A stretch of DNA of 64,000 nt from Streptomyces fagopyri (GTDB taxonomy: Bacteria > Actinomycetota > Actinomycetes > Streptomycetales > Streptomycetaceae), in NCBI RefSeq assembly GCF_009498275.1, contig NZ_CP045643.1, positions 3,348,001-3,412,000 on the forward strand, read 5' to 3'. Below the pieces are notes generated by a model that was not told where the DNA came from, searched no databases, and saw nothing but the letters and a program-made list of their open reading frames with translations. The translations under genes and the position numbers were made by a program. This document shows, one piece after another, positions 16,265 through 25,505 of this stretch (position 1 is its first letter; the number at the start of each line of letters is the position of its first letter).

Positions 16265-17760
16265 CGCGCCGCCGACGGCGCCCGCGCACCGCACGGGGCC
16301 CGCGGGTCGTGCGCGCCCTGCGGGCCTTCTGCCGTGTCCCCCACTGGACCGCCACCCTCACCTGGAAGGCGACCGCCTTCCTCGCGGTGATGTGCTGCGG
16401 CCTCGCCGCCCTCCTCGGCATCCTCGTGCACGTGTCGGTGACCAACCAGACCGTCGGCGAGGCCCGCGGCCGCGCGCTCGACCGGCTGACCGAGGTGACG
16501 GCGTCGTACGAGGAGGGCGACCGGCTGCCGCCCGGCGCGGGCGTCGACCTGCCGGGGCTGCCCGCCGCGCTGCGCGAACTGGCCACCGACGGCCACCGCG
16601 GCACGATGGTCGGCGACCAGGACACGCACCCCACCATGTGGGCGGCCGGACCCGCCGGCCGGGGGCGGGCGATCACCGTGCAGTTCGACTACGCGCAGGG
16701 CGCCCACGCCATCGACGCCCTGGACCGGGCGATCGTGTGGTCCTCGGCACTGGCGATCGGCGCGACGCTGCTGGTGGGGGCGTTCGCGGTGACCCGGGTG
16801 ACCCGGCGACTGCACGCGACGGCGAGGGTGGCCCGGCGGATCAGCGCCGGCGACCTGGACGCGCGCGTCAACGACCCCCGTACCGTCCATGACTTCCGGG
16901 GCGTCCACGACCCCCGTACCGTCGTCGACGCCCGTACGCAGCGCCCGCCGCGGCCCCAGGACGAGGTGGCCGCGGTCGCCGGCGCGCTCGACACGATGGC
17001 GGCCTCGCTGCAGAGCAAGCTGCTGAGCGAGCAGCGCTTCACCGCGGACGTGGCGCACGAGCTGCGCACCCCGCTGACCGGGCTGCACGCGGCGGCCGAG
17101 CTGCTGCCGCCGGGCCGCCCGACCGAGCTGGTGCGCGACCGGGTCGCCACGCTGCGCACGCTCACCGAGGATCTGCTGGAGATCTCCCGCCTGGACGCCG
17201 GACGGGAACGCCTGGAACTGGACTCGGAGCCGCTGGCCCCGCTGGCGGGCCGGGTGGTGCGGGCGTCGGGGACGAAGACCGGGGTCCAGGTCGTACGGGA
17301 CACGCGGGTGGAGACCGACCGGCGCCGTCTGGAACGGGTGCTCGGGAATCTGGTGGCCAACGCGCACAAGCACGGCAGGGTTCCGGTGGTGCTCACCGTC
17401 GACGGCCCGGTGGTGACCGTACGGGACCACGGTGACGGCTATCCGGAGTACCTGCTGGAGCACGGGCCGCAGCGGTTCCGTACCGAGGGCGGCTCCAAGG
17501 GTCATGGTCTCGGCCTGACGATCGCGCTCGGCCAGGCGGAGGTACTGGGCGCGCGGCTGGTCTTCGCCAACGCTCCCGACGGCGGCGCGCTGGCGACCTT
17601 GACGCTCCCTCAGGACGAAGAAGGTCAACGGGCCGAGCGGGAGGACGGGGAGGAGCGGGACGAGGGAGCAGGACGGAAAGGGCGGGAAGGGCGGAACGAC
17701 CGGCGCGGGCGGAACGACGAGTACGGGCGGAACGACGGGTACGGCGACGGCGGCCCCTGA
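16261..17760 (+). CDS. Sensor histidine kinase, orphan
   Basis: 499 residues. TM1 is around 35-60 (TAFLAVMCCGLAALLGILVH) and TM2 around 158-180, enclosing an extracytoplasmic domain of about 95 residues. A HAMP linker with an inserted DPRTVHDFRG / DPRTVVDART repeat follows. The phospho-accepting H266 is in FTADVAHELRTP, then come N-box NLVANAHKH and a compact ATP-binding lid KGHGLGLTIA. The last 45 residues are charged low-complexity (repeated GRND). The usual DxGxG reads DHGDGYP. No response regulator gene is adjacent, so its partner is unlinked. It is translated together with the upstream lipoprotein. Confidence 0.88.
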   Translation: MTRRRRRPRTARGPRVVRALRAFCRVPHWTATLTWKATAFLAVMCCGLAALLGILVHVSVTNQTVGEARGRALDRLTEVTASYEEGDRLPPGAGVDLPGLPAALRELATDGHRGTMVGDQDTHPTMWAAGPAGRGRAITVQFDYAQGAHAIDALDRAIVWSSALAIGATLLVGAFAVTRVTRRLHATARVARRISAGDLDARVNDPRTVHDFRGVHDPRTVVDARTQRPPRPQDEVAAVAGALDTMAASLQSKLLSEQRFTADVAHELRTPLTGLHAAAELLPPGRPTELVRDRVATLRTLTEDLLEISRLDAGRERLELDSEPLAPLAGRVVRASGTKTGVQVVRDTRVETDRRRLERVLGNLVANAHKHGRVPVVLTVDGPVVTVRDHGDGYPEYLLEHGPQRFRTEGGSKGHGLGLTIALGQAEVLGARLVFANAPDGGALATLTLPQDEEGQRAEREDGEERDEGAGRKGREGRNDRRGRNDEYGRNDGYGDGGP

Positions 17761-17853
17761 GCGCCCCCGAATCCTTCGCCCCGAGCCCTTCGTCCCCGAA
17801 CACGATGAACCCCGGCGAGGTACACCGAAACGGCCCGTTCGTCACCACATAAC

Positions 17854-17888
17854 AGGACATCAGCTCCACCACTTGCTACGTTCCGGAC
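17854..17888 (+). promoter_or_regulatory. Candidate promoter for the rodA-type gene, leaderless
   Basis: AGGACA (17854-17859), 17-base spacer, TACGTT (17877-17882), then 6 bases to the ATG at 17889. There is no ribosome-binding site in that space. If this is the promoter, transcription would start at or next to the start codon, giving a leaderless mRNA. Confidence 0.4.
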
Positions 17889-19352
17889 ATGATTCAGCCC
17901 GGAATGCCCGGTTCGGACGGAACGGCCGGACCAACGGGACCAACCGGAAACTCCGGAACAGCCGGGACGGCCGGAACCACCGGAACCACCGGTACGGCCG
18001 TCGTGGCGGATCCGCCCCCGCCCCTCCCCTCCGCACGCCTCGCCCGGCGCCGCGGGATCGAGTTCACGCTCATCGTCGTCGCCGTGCTGCTCTCCGTGTA
18101 CGGCTACTGCGCGGTCGGACTCGCCCGGCACGGCACCGTCCCGCCCGGCGCCGCCGGTTACGGCGCGGGACTCGGCGTGCTGGCGCTGCTCGCGCATGTC
18201 GCGGTACGGCTGCGGGCGCCGTACGCCGATCCGCTGCTGCTGCCGATCGCCGTCCTGCTGAACGGGCTCGGTCTGGTGCTGATCTACCGCCTCGACCTGG
18301 AGACCCCCGGCGACCCGGCCGCCCCGATCCAGCTCATCTGGTCGACCCTCGGTGTCGCGCTCTTCATCGTGGTCGTGCTCTTCCTGCGCGACCACCGCGT
18401 CCTGCAGCGTTACACCTACGTCTCGGTCGTCACCGCGCTCGCGCTGCTCCTGCTGCCGATCCTCTTCCCCGCCGTGAACGGCGCCCGGATCTGGATCCGG
18501 ATCGCCGGATTCTCCATCCAGCCGGGCGAGTTCGCGAAGGTGCTCCTCGCGGTCTTCTTCGCCGGTTACCTCGCGGCCAACCGCAACGCGCTCACGCACG
18601 CGGGCCGCCCCCTCCTGGGCTTCATCCGGCTGCAGCTGCCCACCGGCCGCGTCCTCGGCCCGATCGTCACGGTCTGGCTGCTGAGCGTGCTGGTACTCGT
18701 CCTGGAGCGGGACCTGGGCACATCGCTGCTGTTCTTCGGCCTGTTCGTGATCCTGCTGTACATCGCCACCGGCCGCACCGGCTGGATCGCGGTCGGCCTG
18801 CTGCTCGCCTGTGCGGGCGCCATGGCCGTGGGCCGGCTGGAGCCGCACGTCCACGGGCGGGTACAGGACTGGCTGCACCCCTTCGCCTCGATCGACGCGG
18901 GGCTCGGGCCCAACCAACTCGCCCAGTCCCTCTTCGCGTTCGCCGCCGGCGGCATGCTCGGTACCGGTCTCGGACTCGGCCACTCCATCCTGATCGGCTT
19001 CGCCGCCAAGTCGGACTTCATCCTCGCCACCGCAGGCGAGGAGCTGGGCCTGTCCGGGCTCTCGGCGATCTTCCTCCTCTACGCGCTCCTCGTGGAGCGC
19101 GGCTACCGGGCCGGACTCGCCCTGCGCGACCCCTTCGGGCGGCTCCTCGCGATCGGCCTCGCCTCGATCGTGGCGCTCCAGGTCTTCGTGATCGCCGGCG
19201 GTGTGACCGGTCTGATCCCGCTGACCGGCATGGCGATGCCGTTCCTCGCCCAGGGCGGCTCCTCGGTCGTCACCAACTGGATCATCGTCGCGCTGCTGAT
19301 CCGGATCAGCGATTCGGCACGCAGTCAGTACGACGGGACGGCGGCGCCGTGA
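17889..19352 (+). CDS. FtsW/RodA/SpoVE-family peptidoglycan polymerase (SEDS)
   Basis: 487-residue polytopic membrane protein of the SEDS family, which polymerises glycan strands from lipid II together with a class B penicillin-binding protein. A Gly-Pro-Thr-rich cytoplasmic N-terminus of about 45 residues precedes roughly ten membrane helices. Family signatures are NGARIWIRIAGFSIQPGEFAK (about 200-220), the extracellular loop with QNQL-like NQLAQSLFAF, and GLIPLTGMAMPFLAQGGSS near the end. The PBP gene follows 19 bases downstream, so the pair acts as a polymerase/transpeptidase unit. Streptomyces carry several such pairs for elongation, division and sporulation; which role this one has cannot be decided here. 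Confidence 0.93.
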   Translation: MIQPGMPGSDGTAGPTGPTGNSGTAGTAGTTGTTGTAVVADPPPPLPSARLARRRGIEFTLIVVAVLLSVYGYCAVGLARHGTVPPGAAGYGAGLGVLALLAHVAVRLRAPYADPLLLPIAVLLNGLGLVLIYRLDLETPGDPAAPIQLIWSTLGVALFIVVVLFLRDHRVLQRYTYVSVVTALALLLLPILFPAVNGARIWIRIAGFSIQPGEFAKVLLAVFFAGYLAANRNALTHAGRPLLGFIRLQLPTGRVLGPIVTVWLLSVLVLVLERDLGTSLLFFGLFVILLYIATGRTGWIAVGLLLACAGAMAVGRLEPHVHGRVQDWLHPFASIDAGLGPNQLAQSLFAFAAGGMLGTGLGLGHSILIGFAAKSDFILATAGEELGLSGLSAIFLLYALLVERGYRAGLALRDPFGRLLAIGLASIVALQVFVIAGGVTGLIPLTGMAMPFLAQGGSSVVTNWIIVALLIRISDSARSQYDGTAAP

Positions 19353-19371
19353 GCCGCCGGAAGGACTCACC

Positions 19372-20952
19372 ATGACCAAGTACATCCGCAGGGCCGCCGC
19401 CCTGTGCGCCGTGCTGCTCGTCGCCCTCCTCGTGAACGCCGCGCGCGTCCAGGTCGTCCGGGGCGGGGCGTACGACGACAACCCGGCCAACCGCCGTCAG
19501 TCGATCGCGCGGTACGGGCAGCCACGCGGCGACATCCTGGTCGGCGGCCGGCCCGTCACCGGCTCCAGGGACACCGGGGAGCAGCTCCGCTACGAGCGGA
19601 CGTACACGGACGGCCCGCTGTACGCGCCCGTGACGGGCTTCGCCTCGCAGGTGTACGGCAGGACGTCCCTGGAGAGCACCGAGGACGGCATCCTCTCCGG
19701 CACCGATCCGATGCTCTCGCCGCTTCCGCTGTGGAACGACGTCACGCGCGCCCGCAACCCCGGTGGCCAGGTCGTCACCACCCTCGACCCGGCCGCGCAG
19801 CGGGCGGCCTACGAGGGGCTGGGCCGGCGCCGGGGCGCGGTCGCCGCCATCCAGCCGTCGACGGGAAGGATCCTGGCGCTGGTCTCGACGCCCTCCTACG
19901 ACCCCGGGCTGCTGTCGGGGACAGGCACGGCGGTGACGGACGCGTGGCGGCGGCTGAACGCGGCGCCGGACAAGCCGATGCTCAACCGGGCGATCCGGCA
20001 GACCTATCCGCCGGGGTCGACGTTCAAGGTGGTGACGGCCGCGGCGGCGCTGGAGACCGGCGTGGTCACGGATGTCGACGATTCGACCGACTCCCCCGAT
20101 CCGTACACGCTGCCCGGCAGTACGACCTGGCTGACGAACGAGACGGAGGGCTGCGCGGACGCGTCGCTGCGGTACGCCTTCGAGTGGTCGTGCAACACGG
20201 TCTTCGCCAAGCTCGGCGTGGACGTGGGACTGCGTGACATGACCCGCACGGCGGCCGCCTTCGGCTTCAACGACAAGAAGCTGCGGATCCCGTTCCTGGC
20301 CGCGCCCAGCAATTTCGACACCCGCCTCGACAGGGCGCAGCTGGCGCTCTCCTCCATCGGCCAGTTCGACACGCGGGCCACGCCCCTGCAGATGGCGATG
20401 GTCTCGGCGGCCGTGGCGAGCGGCGGGACGGTCAAGTCGCCCTATCTGGTGGAACGCAGGAAAGGACTGGACGGGATGACCGTCGCGAGGACCGGCCCGC
20501 GCACGCTCCGCCAGGCGATGAGCCCGGTGACGGCCGCGCGGATGCGCCGGCTGATGACGGACGTGGTGACGGACGGCACCGGCGCGAACGCCGCGATTCC
20601 GGGGGCGACCGTCGGCGGCAAGACCGGGACCGCCCAGCACGGCATCGACAACCTGGGGCTGCCGTACGCCTGGTTCATCTCCTGGGCCCAGGCGGACGAC
20701 TCGCTGCAGCCCGCGGTGGCGGTCGCGGTCGTCGTCGAGGACGCGGCGGCGGACCGGGGCGACATCAGCGGGGGCGGCGACGCGGCGCCGATCGCGAGGT
20801 CCGTGATGGAGGCGGTGCTGGGGTTCCGTGACGGGGGCGGGGACGCGGGCGGAGGCGGGGACGCGGGCGGCGCCGGCGGCAACGGCAACGAGGACGGGAG
20901 CGACAACGGGAGCGGTGACGGGCGTCATGGAGGTCGGTTCCGGCCGGAATGA
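19372..20952 (+). CDS. Penicillin-binding transpeptidase (class B type)
   Basis: 526 residues. One N-terminal membrane anchor (about 7-23) is followed by a PBP dimerisation-like region and a transpeptidase domain. The three active-site motifs are in order: SxxK in PPGSTFK (about residue 214), SxN in EWSCNTVF (about 273) and KTGT in GGKTGTAQHG (about 417). The tail after about 480 is Gly/Asn/Asp-rich low complexity. It cross-links peptidoglycan in the periplasm-like space and pairs with the SEDS protein coded just upstream. It lacks the GT51 glycosyltransferase domain of class A enzymes. The ATG is preceded by GGAAGGACT, a good ribosome-binding site. Confidence 0.93.
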   Translation: MTKYIRRAAALCAVLLVALLVNAARVQVVRGGAYDDNPANRRQSIARYGQPRGDILVGGRPVTGSRDTGEQLRYERTYTDGPLYAPVTGFASQVYGRTSLESTEDGILSGTDPMLSPLPLWNDVTRARNPGGQVVTTLDPAAQRAAYEGLGRRRGAVAAIQPSTGRILALVSTPSYDPGLLSGTGTAVTDAWRRLNAAPDKPMLNRAIRQTYPPGSTFKVVTAAAALETGVVTDVDDSTDSPDPYTLPGSTTWLTNETEGCADASLRYAFEWSCNTVFAKLGVDVGLRDMTRTAAAFGFNDKKLRIPFLAAPSNFDTRLDRAQLALSSIGQFDTRATPLQMAMVSAAVASGGTVKSPYLVERRKGLDGMTVARTGPRTLRQAMSPVTAARMRRLMTDVVTDGTGANAAIPGATVGGKTGTAQHGIDNLGLPYAWFISWAQADDSLQPAVAVAVVVEDAAADRGDISGGGDAAPIARSVMEAVLGFRDGGGDAGGGGDAGGAGGNGNEDGSDNGSGDGRHGGRFRPE

Positions 20953-21035
20953 GATATCCGGCCTGAATCGGCGTACTGATGGGAGGGCTCCCCACCACAA
21001 GGCCCCAGTCCTGTCATGCCGGAGGTACCTCGCCC

Positions 21036-22166
21036 GTGAGCATCACCAGAGTGGCCCCGCCCGGGACCGGCCGCCGCGACCCGGAGGAACCACGGACCGC
21101 GGACGAACCGCGGGACGCGGACCGACCACAGGACCCGGACGAACCGCGGGACGCGGAGGCGGACGTGCCGCCGGTGCGCGCGGAAGGCGCCCCCGGGCGC
21201 GCCGATGATCCGCGGGGCTGGCACTTCAACTCGCCGCTCGTGCTGGTCATGCTGCTGATCGTCCTGGTGCTGGCGCAGGGCCCGGTCCGCGGCGCCCTGT
21301 CCGCGCCCGTGATGCAGAGCTGGATGACCGTGTTCGTCGCGGTGGTCCTCCAGGCGCTGCCCTTCCTGGTCCTCGGCGTGCTGCTGTCGGCGGCCATCGC
21401 GGTGTTCGTCCCGCCCGCGTTCTTCGCTCGGGCGCTGCCGAAACGGCCCGCGCTGGCCGTGCCGGTGGCCGGGATGGCCGGGGCGGTGCTGCCGGGCTGC
21501 GAGTGCGCTTCGGTTCCGGTGGCCGGGGCGCTGGTGCGCCGGGGGGTGACTCCGGCGGCGGCGCTGGCGTTCCTGCTGTCGGCGCCGGCGATCAACCCGA
21601 TCGTGCTGACGGCGACCGCCGTCGCGTTCCCCCGCGATCCCGGGATGGTCGTGGCCCGCTTCGTGGCGAGTCTGCTGGTGGCGTGCTCGATGGGGTGGCT
21701 GTGGCAGCGGCTGGGCCGTGCCGACTGGCTGCGGCCTCCGGCCCGCCCCTCGCACGAGGGCCTCGGCAGGGGTGCCGCGTTCTGGGGGTCCGTACGGCAC
21801 GACGTGATGCACGCCGGCGGCTTCCTCGTCATCGGGGCCATGGCGGCGGCCACCCTCAAGGCCGTCGTACCGGCGAGCTGGCTGCACGCGGCGGCCGACA
21901 ATCCGGTGGTGGCGATCCTCGCCCTGGCCGTCCTCGCGGTGCTGCTGTCCATCTGCTCCGAGGCCGACGCGTTCGTGGTCTCGTCGCTGACCCAGTTCTC
22001 GCTGACCGCGCGGCTGGCCTTCCTCGTGGTGGGACCGATGATCGACCTCAAGCTCTTCGCCATGCAGGCGGGCACGTTCGGCCGCGGGTTCGCCCTCCGG
22101 TTCGCGCCCGCCACCTTCGTGCTGGCCGTCGTCGGATCGGTGCTCGTCGGGACGGTGCTCCTGTGA
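21036..22166 (+). CDS. YraQ/DUF318-family permease
   Basis: 376 residues. An Asp/Glu/Arg-rich N-terminus with imperfect repeats (DEPRDADRPQDPDEPRDAE) is followed by about eight membrane helices. The family motif PGCECASVPVAGALVRRG lies in the first half and a matching CSEADAFVVSSLTQFS in the second, the two halves being related. The start is GTG 21036 behind GGAGG. The stop overlaps the next gene start (GTGA), forming a two-gene unit with the TIGR03943 protein. The equivalent Bacillus pair YcgR/YcgQ is linked to zinc homeostasis. Transport of a metal or metal complex is the likely role, but the substrate is unproven. Confidence 0.88.
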   Translation: MSITRVAPPGTGRRDPEEPRTADEPRDADRPQDPDEPRDAEADVPPVRAEGAPGRADDPRGWHFNSPLVLVMLLIVLVLAQGPVRGALSAPVMQSWMTVFVAVVLQALPFLVLGVLLSAAIAVFVPPAFFARALPKRPALAVPVAGMAGAVLPGCECASVPVAGALVRRGVTPAAALAFLLSAPAINPIVLTATAVAFPRDPGMVVARFVASLLVACSMGWLWQRLGRADWLRPPARPSHEGLGRGAAFWGSVRHDVMHAGGFLVIGAMAAATLKAVVPASWLHAAADNPVVAILALAVLAVLLSICSEADAFVVSSLTQFSLTARLAFLVVGPMIDLKLFAMQAGTFGRGFALRFAPATFVLAVVGSVLVGTVLL

Positions 22167-22933
22167 ACCGGCAGGCCCAGGCGGCGATCATGTTCCTGGT
22201 CGGCGCCGCGGTACTGCACGCCGGCTTCACCGATCTCTATCTGCGCTACGTCAAGGCCGGGCTGCGGCCCCTGCTCCTCGCGGCCGGTGTCGTCCTGATC
22301 CTCGCGGCGCTGGCGACGGTCCGGTACGACCGGCGCGCGTCGAAGGGCGAGGGCCGACACGGGGAGGGCGAGGGCGAGGGCACGGCGGAAGGGGCCGGGA
22401 GCGGGGACGGACACGGGCACGCGCACCGGGAACCCCGTGTCTCCTGGCTCCTCGTCCTGCCCCTGTTCGCCCTCATCCTGGTCGCCCCGCCCGCCCTCGG
22501 CTCCTACAGCGCCCTGCACACCGGTACGGCGCTGCAGGCACCCCTCGCCTATCCGCGCCTGCCGGCCACCGACCCGCTCCCGCTCAGCGTCGTCGACTAC
22601 GCGGGGCGCGCCGCGTACGGGCACGGCCGCACCCTGGGGCACCGGCGGATCGAGGTCACCGGCTTCGTCGCCCTCGGCCACGACGGCACCCCGTACCTGG
22701 TCCGGATGGCCCTCAACTGCTGTGCCGCCGACGCGCAGCCGGTCAAGATCGGCCTGACCGGGCACATCCCGCCCGTCCTGCAGCCCGACGCCTGGCTGCG
22801 GGTCACCGGCACCTACACCGGCAAGCGGGCCAAGGACCCGGTCAACGGCGGTGTCATCCCCTTCCTCGACGTCACCGAGGCCAGGCCGGTCCCGACCCCG
22901 CACGACCCGTACGACGAGAGCTGGAACAACTGA
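22163..22933 (+). CDS. TIGR03943-family permease partner protein
   Basis: 256 residues. Two N-terminal membrane helices (MFLVGAAVLHAGFTDLYL, then LLLAAGVVLILAAL) flank a cytoplasmic stretch, followed by an EGEGEG / GDGHGHAH segment that may bind metal. A further helix and an extracellular domain follow, with the conserved RMALNCCAADAQP double-cysteine motif and a C-terminal GTYTGKRAKDPVNGG. It is translated with the permease just upstream. The family always accompanies this permease. The His-rich loop and Cys pair fit metal delivery or sensing, which is an inference. Confidence 0.88.
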   Translation: MNRQAQAAIMFLVGAAVLHAGFTDLYLRYVKAGLRPLLLAAGVVLILAALATVRYDRRASKGEGRHGEGEGEGTAEGAGSGDGHGHAHREPRVSWLLVLPLFALILVAPPALGSYSALHTGTALQAPLAYPRLPATDPLPLSVVDYAGRAAYGHGRTLGHRRIEVTGFVALGHDGTPYLVRMALNCCAADAQPVKIGLTGHIPPVLQPDAWLRVTGTYTGKRAKDPVNGGVIPFLDVTEARPVPTPHDPYDESWNN

Positions 22934-22990
22934 CACGGGGGTTCCCGACGGCCTGGGGGCCCTCGACCCGGAGTTCGTCGTCCGGTCCGC

Positions 22991-23899
22991 TCAGGAGGCG
23001 CCGGGCAGCGCCTCCCGGCGGCGCAGCCACTCCTGCGGTACGCCGTCGACGCCGGTGCGGGCGGCGACGATCCCGCCCGTGATGGCGCAGGTCGTGTCCA
23101 CGTCGCCGAAGCCCTCCGCCGTGGTCCACAGGGCGGAGACCAGGTCGGCGGGGTGGCGGGCCGCGCACCAGACGGCGAACGGGACGGTGTCGTCGGCGCG
23201 GACGCGCCGTCCGCTGCCGAGGAGGTCCGCGGCCTTCCAGGGTTCGGTGGTGAAGGGGACCCCGGCCGCCTCGGTGAGGCCGTCGCGGACCGCGCTCGCC
23301 GGGGTGGCGGCCGCGACGGCGGTGAGGTCCAGTTCGCCCCGGACGGAGAGCGCCGCCGCCGTCGCGACCGCGACCGCTCCCGCGACACCCTCCGGGTGGG
23401 CGTGCGTCACCCGGGCGGAGAGTGCCGCCTGTTCGGCGACGAGCGGCAGGCTCCGGTGGAACCAGGCGCCGAGCGGGGCGACGCGCATGGCCGCGCCGTT
23501 GCCGAGGCTGCCCTCGCCGTCGAAGAGCTCCCGGGCCAGTTCCGGCCAGCGCTCCGGCTCCTGGACCAGGCGGGGCAGGAGTCGGCGCATTCCGTGGCCG
23601 TAACCGCGGGCCGGGTCCGCGTCGTGGCCCAGGGCGAAGGCCTGGGCGAGTTCGCGTGGGCGGACCTCTCCGTACTGGTCGAGGACCCTGAGCACGCCCA
23701 GCGCCATCGCCGTGTCGTCGGTCCAGTGCCAGACGGGTTCGTGCGGGGTGAGCCGTGCGCGGATCTCCGCGTACGCCCGGGGGTGGTCGCGGACGAGCGG
23801 GAACCAGCGTTCGCCGAAGGCGTCGCCCAGGGCCAGGCCCTCCAGGCTGCGGCGCGCCGACGGACGGTCGGTCCGGACGGAGTTCGGCTCGGGAGTCAT
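22991..23899 (-). CDS. ADP-ribosylglycohydrolase family protein
   Basis: 302 residues, all-helical dinuclear-magnesium fold of the DraG/ARH family, which removes ADP-ribose from proteins or small molecules. Metal-binding motifs are present: GLALGDAFGE near the N-terminus, HWTDDTAMALG (about 55-65) and FGDVDTTCAITGGIVAA in the C-terminal part. RVAPLGAWFH is also typical. The ATG at 23899 has no strong ribosome-binding site, and an in-frame extension upstream is not protein-like. The convergent stop lies 57 bases from the permease operon. Substrate unknown; no ADP-ribosyltransferase gene is nearby. Confidence 0.9.
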   Translation of the reverse strand: MTPEPNSVRTDRPSARRSLEGLALGDAFGERWFPLVRDHPRAYAEIRARLTPHEPVWHWTDDTAMALGVLRVLDQYGEVRPRELAQAFALGHDADPARGYGHGMRRLLPRLVQEPERWPELARELFDGEGSLGNGAAMRVAPLGAWFHRSLPLVAEQAALSARVTHAHPEGVAGAVAVATAAALSVRGELDLTAVAAATPASAVRDGLTEAAGVPFTTEPWKAADLLGSGRRVRADDTVPFAVWCAARHPADLVSALWTTAEGFGDVDTTCAITGGIVAARTGVDGVPQEWLRRREALPGAS

Positions 23900-24260
23900 G
23901 GGAAGGATGATGCCGGTCGGGACGGATTGCCGCACCGGTGTCCGGGCCCTTCGTCCGGGGCCGGCCGGAAAGGCGCGGTACGACCACACCGTCCCCGACG
24001 GACCACCACACGCCCCGGTGCCGACGCGCCGTTCCCCGCGGACCACCACGCGCCCGGGTACCAGCACACCGTCACCGGCACGCTGACGCGAACGGTTCGC
24101 GGGGCCCGGTACCCGCACACCGTCCTGCGCGGACCACCGCGCCATGGCGAACACACCGTCACGGGCAGGCCGGCGCGGGCGGTTCGAGCGGCCCGGCGCG
24201 GACCCGTCGTCGCCGTTCGGGCTGAGGCGCCGCGGTTCGAGCGGGAGCGGCGCACGGTTC
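23900..24260 (+). repeat. Gap with imperfect short repeats
   Basis: No gene. The stretch contains four scattered copies of CACACCGTC (23985, 24066, 24115, 24152) and two near-copies of GACCACCACRCGCCC (24001 and 24041, 40 bases apart). It separates two minus-strand genes, and the promoter of the glycohydrolase gene must lie here. Confidence 0.45.
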
Positions 24261-25367
24261 TCAGGAGTCCGCGCCGGACTCGATCATCTCCTCGACCTCG
24301 GTCACGCGCGCCTTCTCCTCCGCCGCGAACCGCCGCGCGTCCAGCCGCTCCGCGATCTCCTCGTCCTGGGTCATCAGCAGGTCGAGGCTGGAGTCGCCCA
24401 TCTCGAAGACGCCCATGTCGACGTACGCCCGCTGGAGGCGTTCGCCCCACAGGCCGATGTCCTTGACGCAGGGCACGATGCGGCTGAAGAGCAGCCGGCG
24501 GAAGAGGTGCAGGAATTCGGACTGCTCGCTGTACCGCTCGGCCTCGGCCCGGGGGATGCCGAAGTTCTCCAGCACCTCGACACCACGCAACCGGTCCCGC
24601 ATCAAGTAACAGCCCTCGATGACGAACTCCTCGCGTTCACGCCGCTCGGCGTCGGAGAGCTGCCGGTAGTAGTCGCGCAGCGCCATGCGGCCGAAGGCGA
24701 CATGGCGGGCCTCGTCCTGCATCACGTACGCGAGGATCTGCCGGGGCAGGGGCTTGTCCGTGGTGTCGCGGATCATGCCGAAGGCGGCGAGTGCCAGGCC
24801 CTCGATCAGGACCTGCATCCCGAGGTAGGGCATGTCCCAGCGGGAGTCGCGGAGGGTGTCGCCGAGCAGGGACCGCAGATGGTCGTTGACCGGGTAGAGC
24901 ATTCCGATCTTCTCGTGCAGGAAACGGCCGTAGATCTCCGCGTGCCGGGCCTCGTCCATGGTCTGGGTGGCCGAGTAGAGCTTCGCGTCGAGGTCGGGGA
25001 CGGACTCCACGATGCGCGCCGCGCAGACCATCGCGCCCTGCTCGCCGTGCAGGAACTGGCTGAACTGCCAGGCGGTGTAGTGCCGGCGCAGCTCGCCCTT
25101 GTCCCGGTCGGTCATCTTCGCCCAGTGCGGTGTCCCGTACAGGGTCATCGCCTCGTCGGGGGTGCCGAGCGGATCGTACGGGTCGACCTCGATGTCCCAG
25201 TCGATGCGCCGCTGTCCGTCCCACTGCTTGTCCTTGCCCTTCTGGTACAGGGCGAGGAGGCGGTCGCGACCGTCGTCGTACTCCCAGCTGAAACGTGCCG
25301 CCCCCGAGGCCGGTATCTGCCAGAGGGGGTCTCCCGGGTCCTTGGCGTACAGCTCGTGCGTCGGCAT
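24261..25367 (-). CDS. Ferritin-like diiron protein (R2/oxidase type)
   Basis: 368 residues. The helical bundle carries two iron-ligand motifs TMDEARHAEIYGR and VMQDEARHVAFGR (each D-E-x-R-H), with earlier Glu ligands in HGEQGAMVCAARIVE and IEGLALAAF. The arrangement is that of ribonucleotide-reductase-R2-like or ferritin-like oxidases, not of storage ferritins. The ATG at 25367 has CTGCCAGGT just upstream. It is divergently transcribed from another diiron oxygenase gene, with back-to-back -35 elements between them, which suggests joint control. The reaction is unknown; candidates are oxidation of an amine or fatty-acyl substrate. Confidence 0.8.
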   Translation of the reverse strand: MPTHELYAKDPGDPLWQIPASGAARFSWEYDDGRDRLLALYQKGKDKQWDGQRRIDWDIEVDPYDPLGTPDEAMTLYGTPHWAKMTDRDKGELRRHYTAWQFSQFLHGEQGAMVCAARIVESVPDLDAKLYSATQTMDEARHAEIYGRFLHEKIGMLYPVNDHLRSLLGDTLRDSRWDMPYLGMQVLIEGLALAAFGMIRDTTDKPLPRQILAYVMQDEARHVAFGRMALRDYYRQLSDAERREREEFVIEGCYLMRDRLRGVEVLENFGIPRAEAERYSEQSEFLHLFRRLLFSRIVPCVKDIGLWGERLQRAYVDMGVFEMGDSSLDLLMTQDEEIAERLDARRFAAEEKARVTEVEEMIESGADS

Positions 25368-25396
25368 ACCTGGCAGGCTCACACGGGGTAGACGCA

Positions 25397-25450
25397 TCGT
25401 CAACAAGTCGCGCACAGGGGATTGACGAGCTTGCTGACAGGCATTCTCAT
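25397..25450. promoter_or_regulatory. Divergent promoters of the two diiron genes
   Basis: TTGACG (25422-25427), 17 bases, TCTCAT (25445-25450) reads toward the AurF-like gene. On the other strand TTGACG (complement of 25398-25403) reads toward the ferritin-like gene. The two sites are the inverted 7-mers TCGTCAA and TTGACGA, 18 bases apart, so a dimeric regulator could cover both -35 regions. Confidence 0.5.
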
Positions 25451-25505
25451 AAGAAGTGACCGCCGGTAACCCTTGAAGATCCCGTACGACGAGGTGGGAA
25501 CAGTC

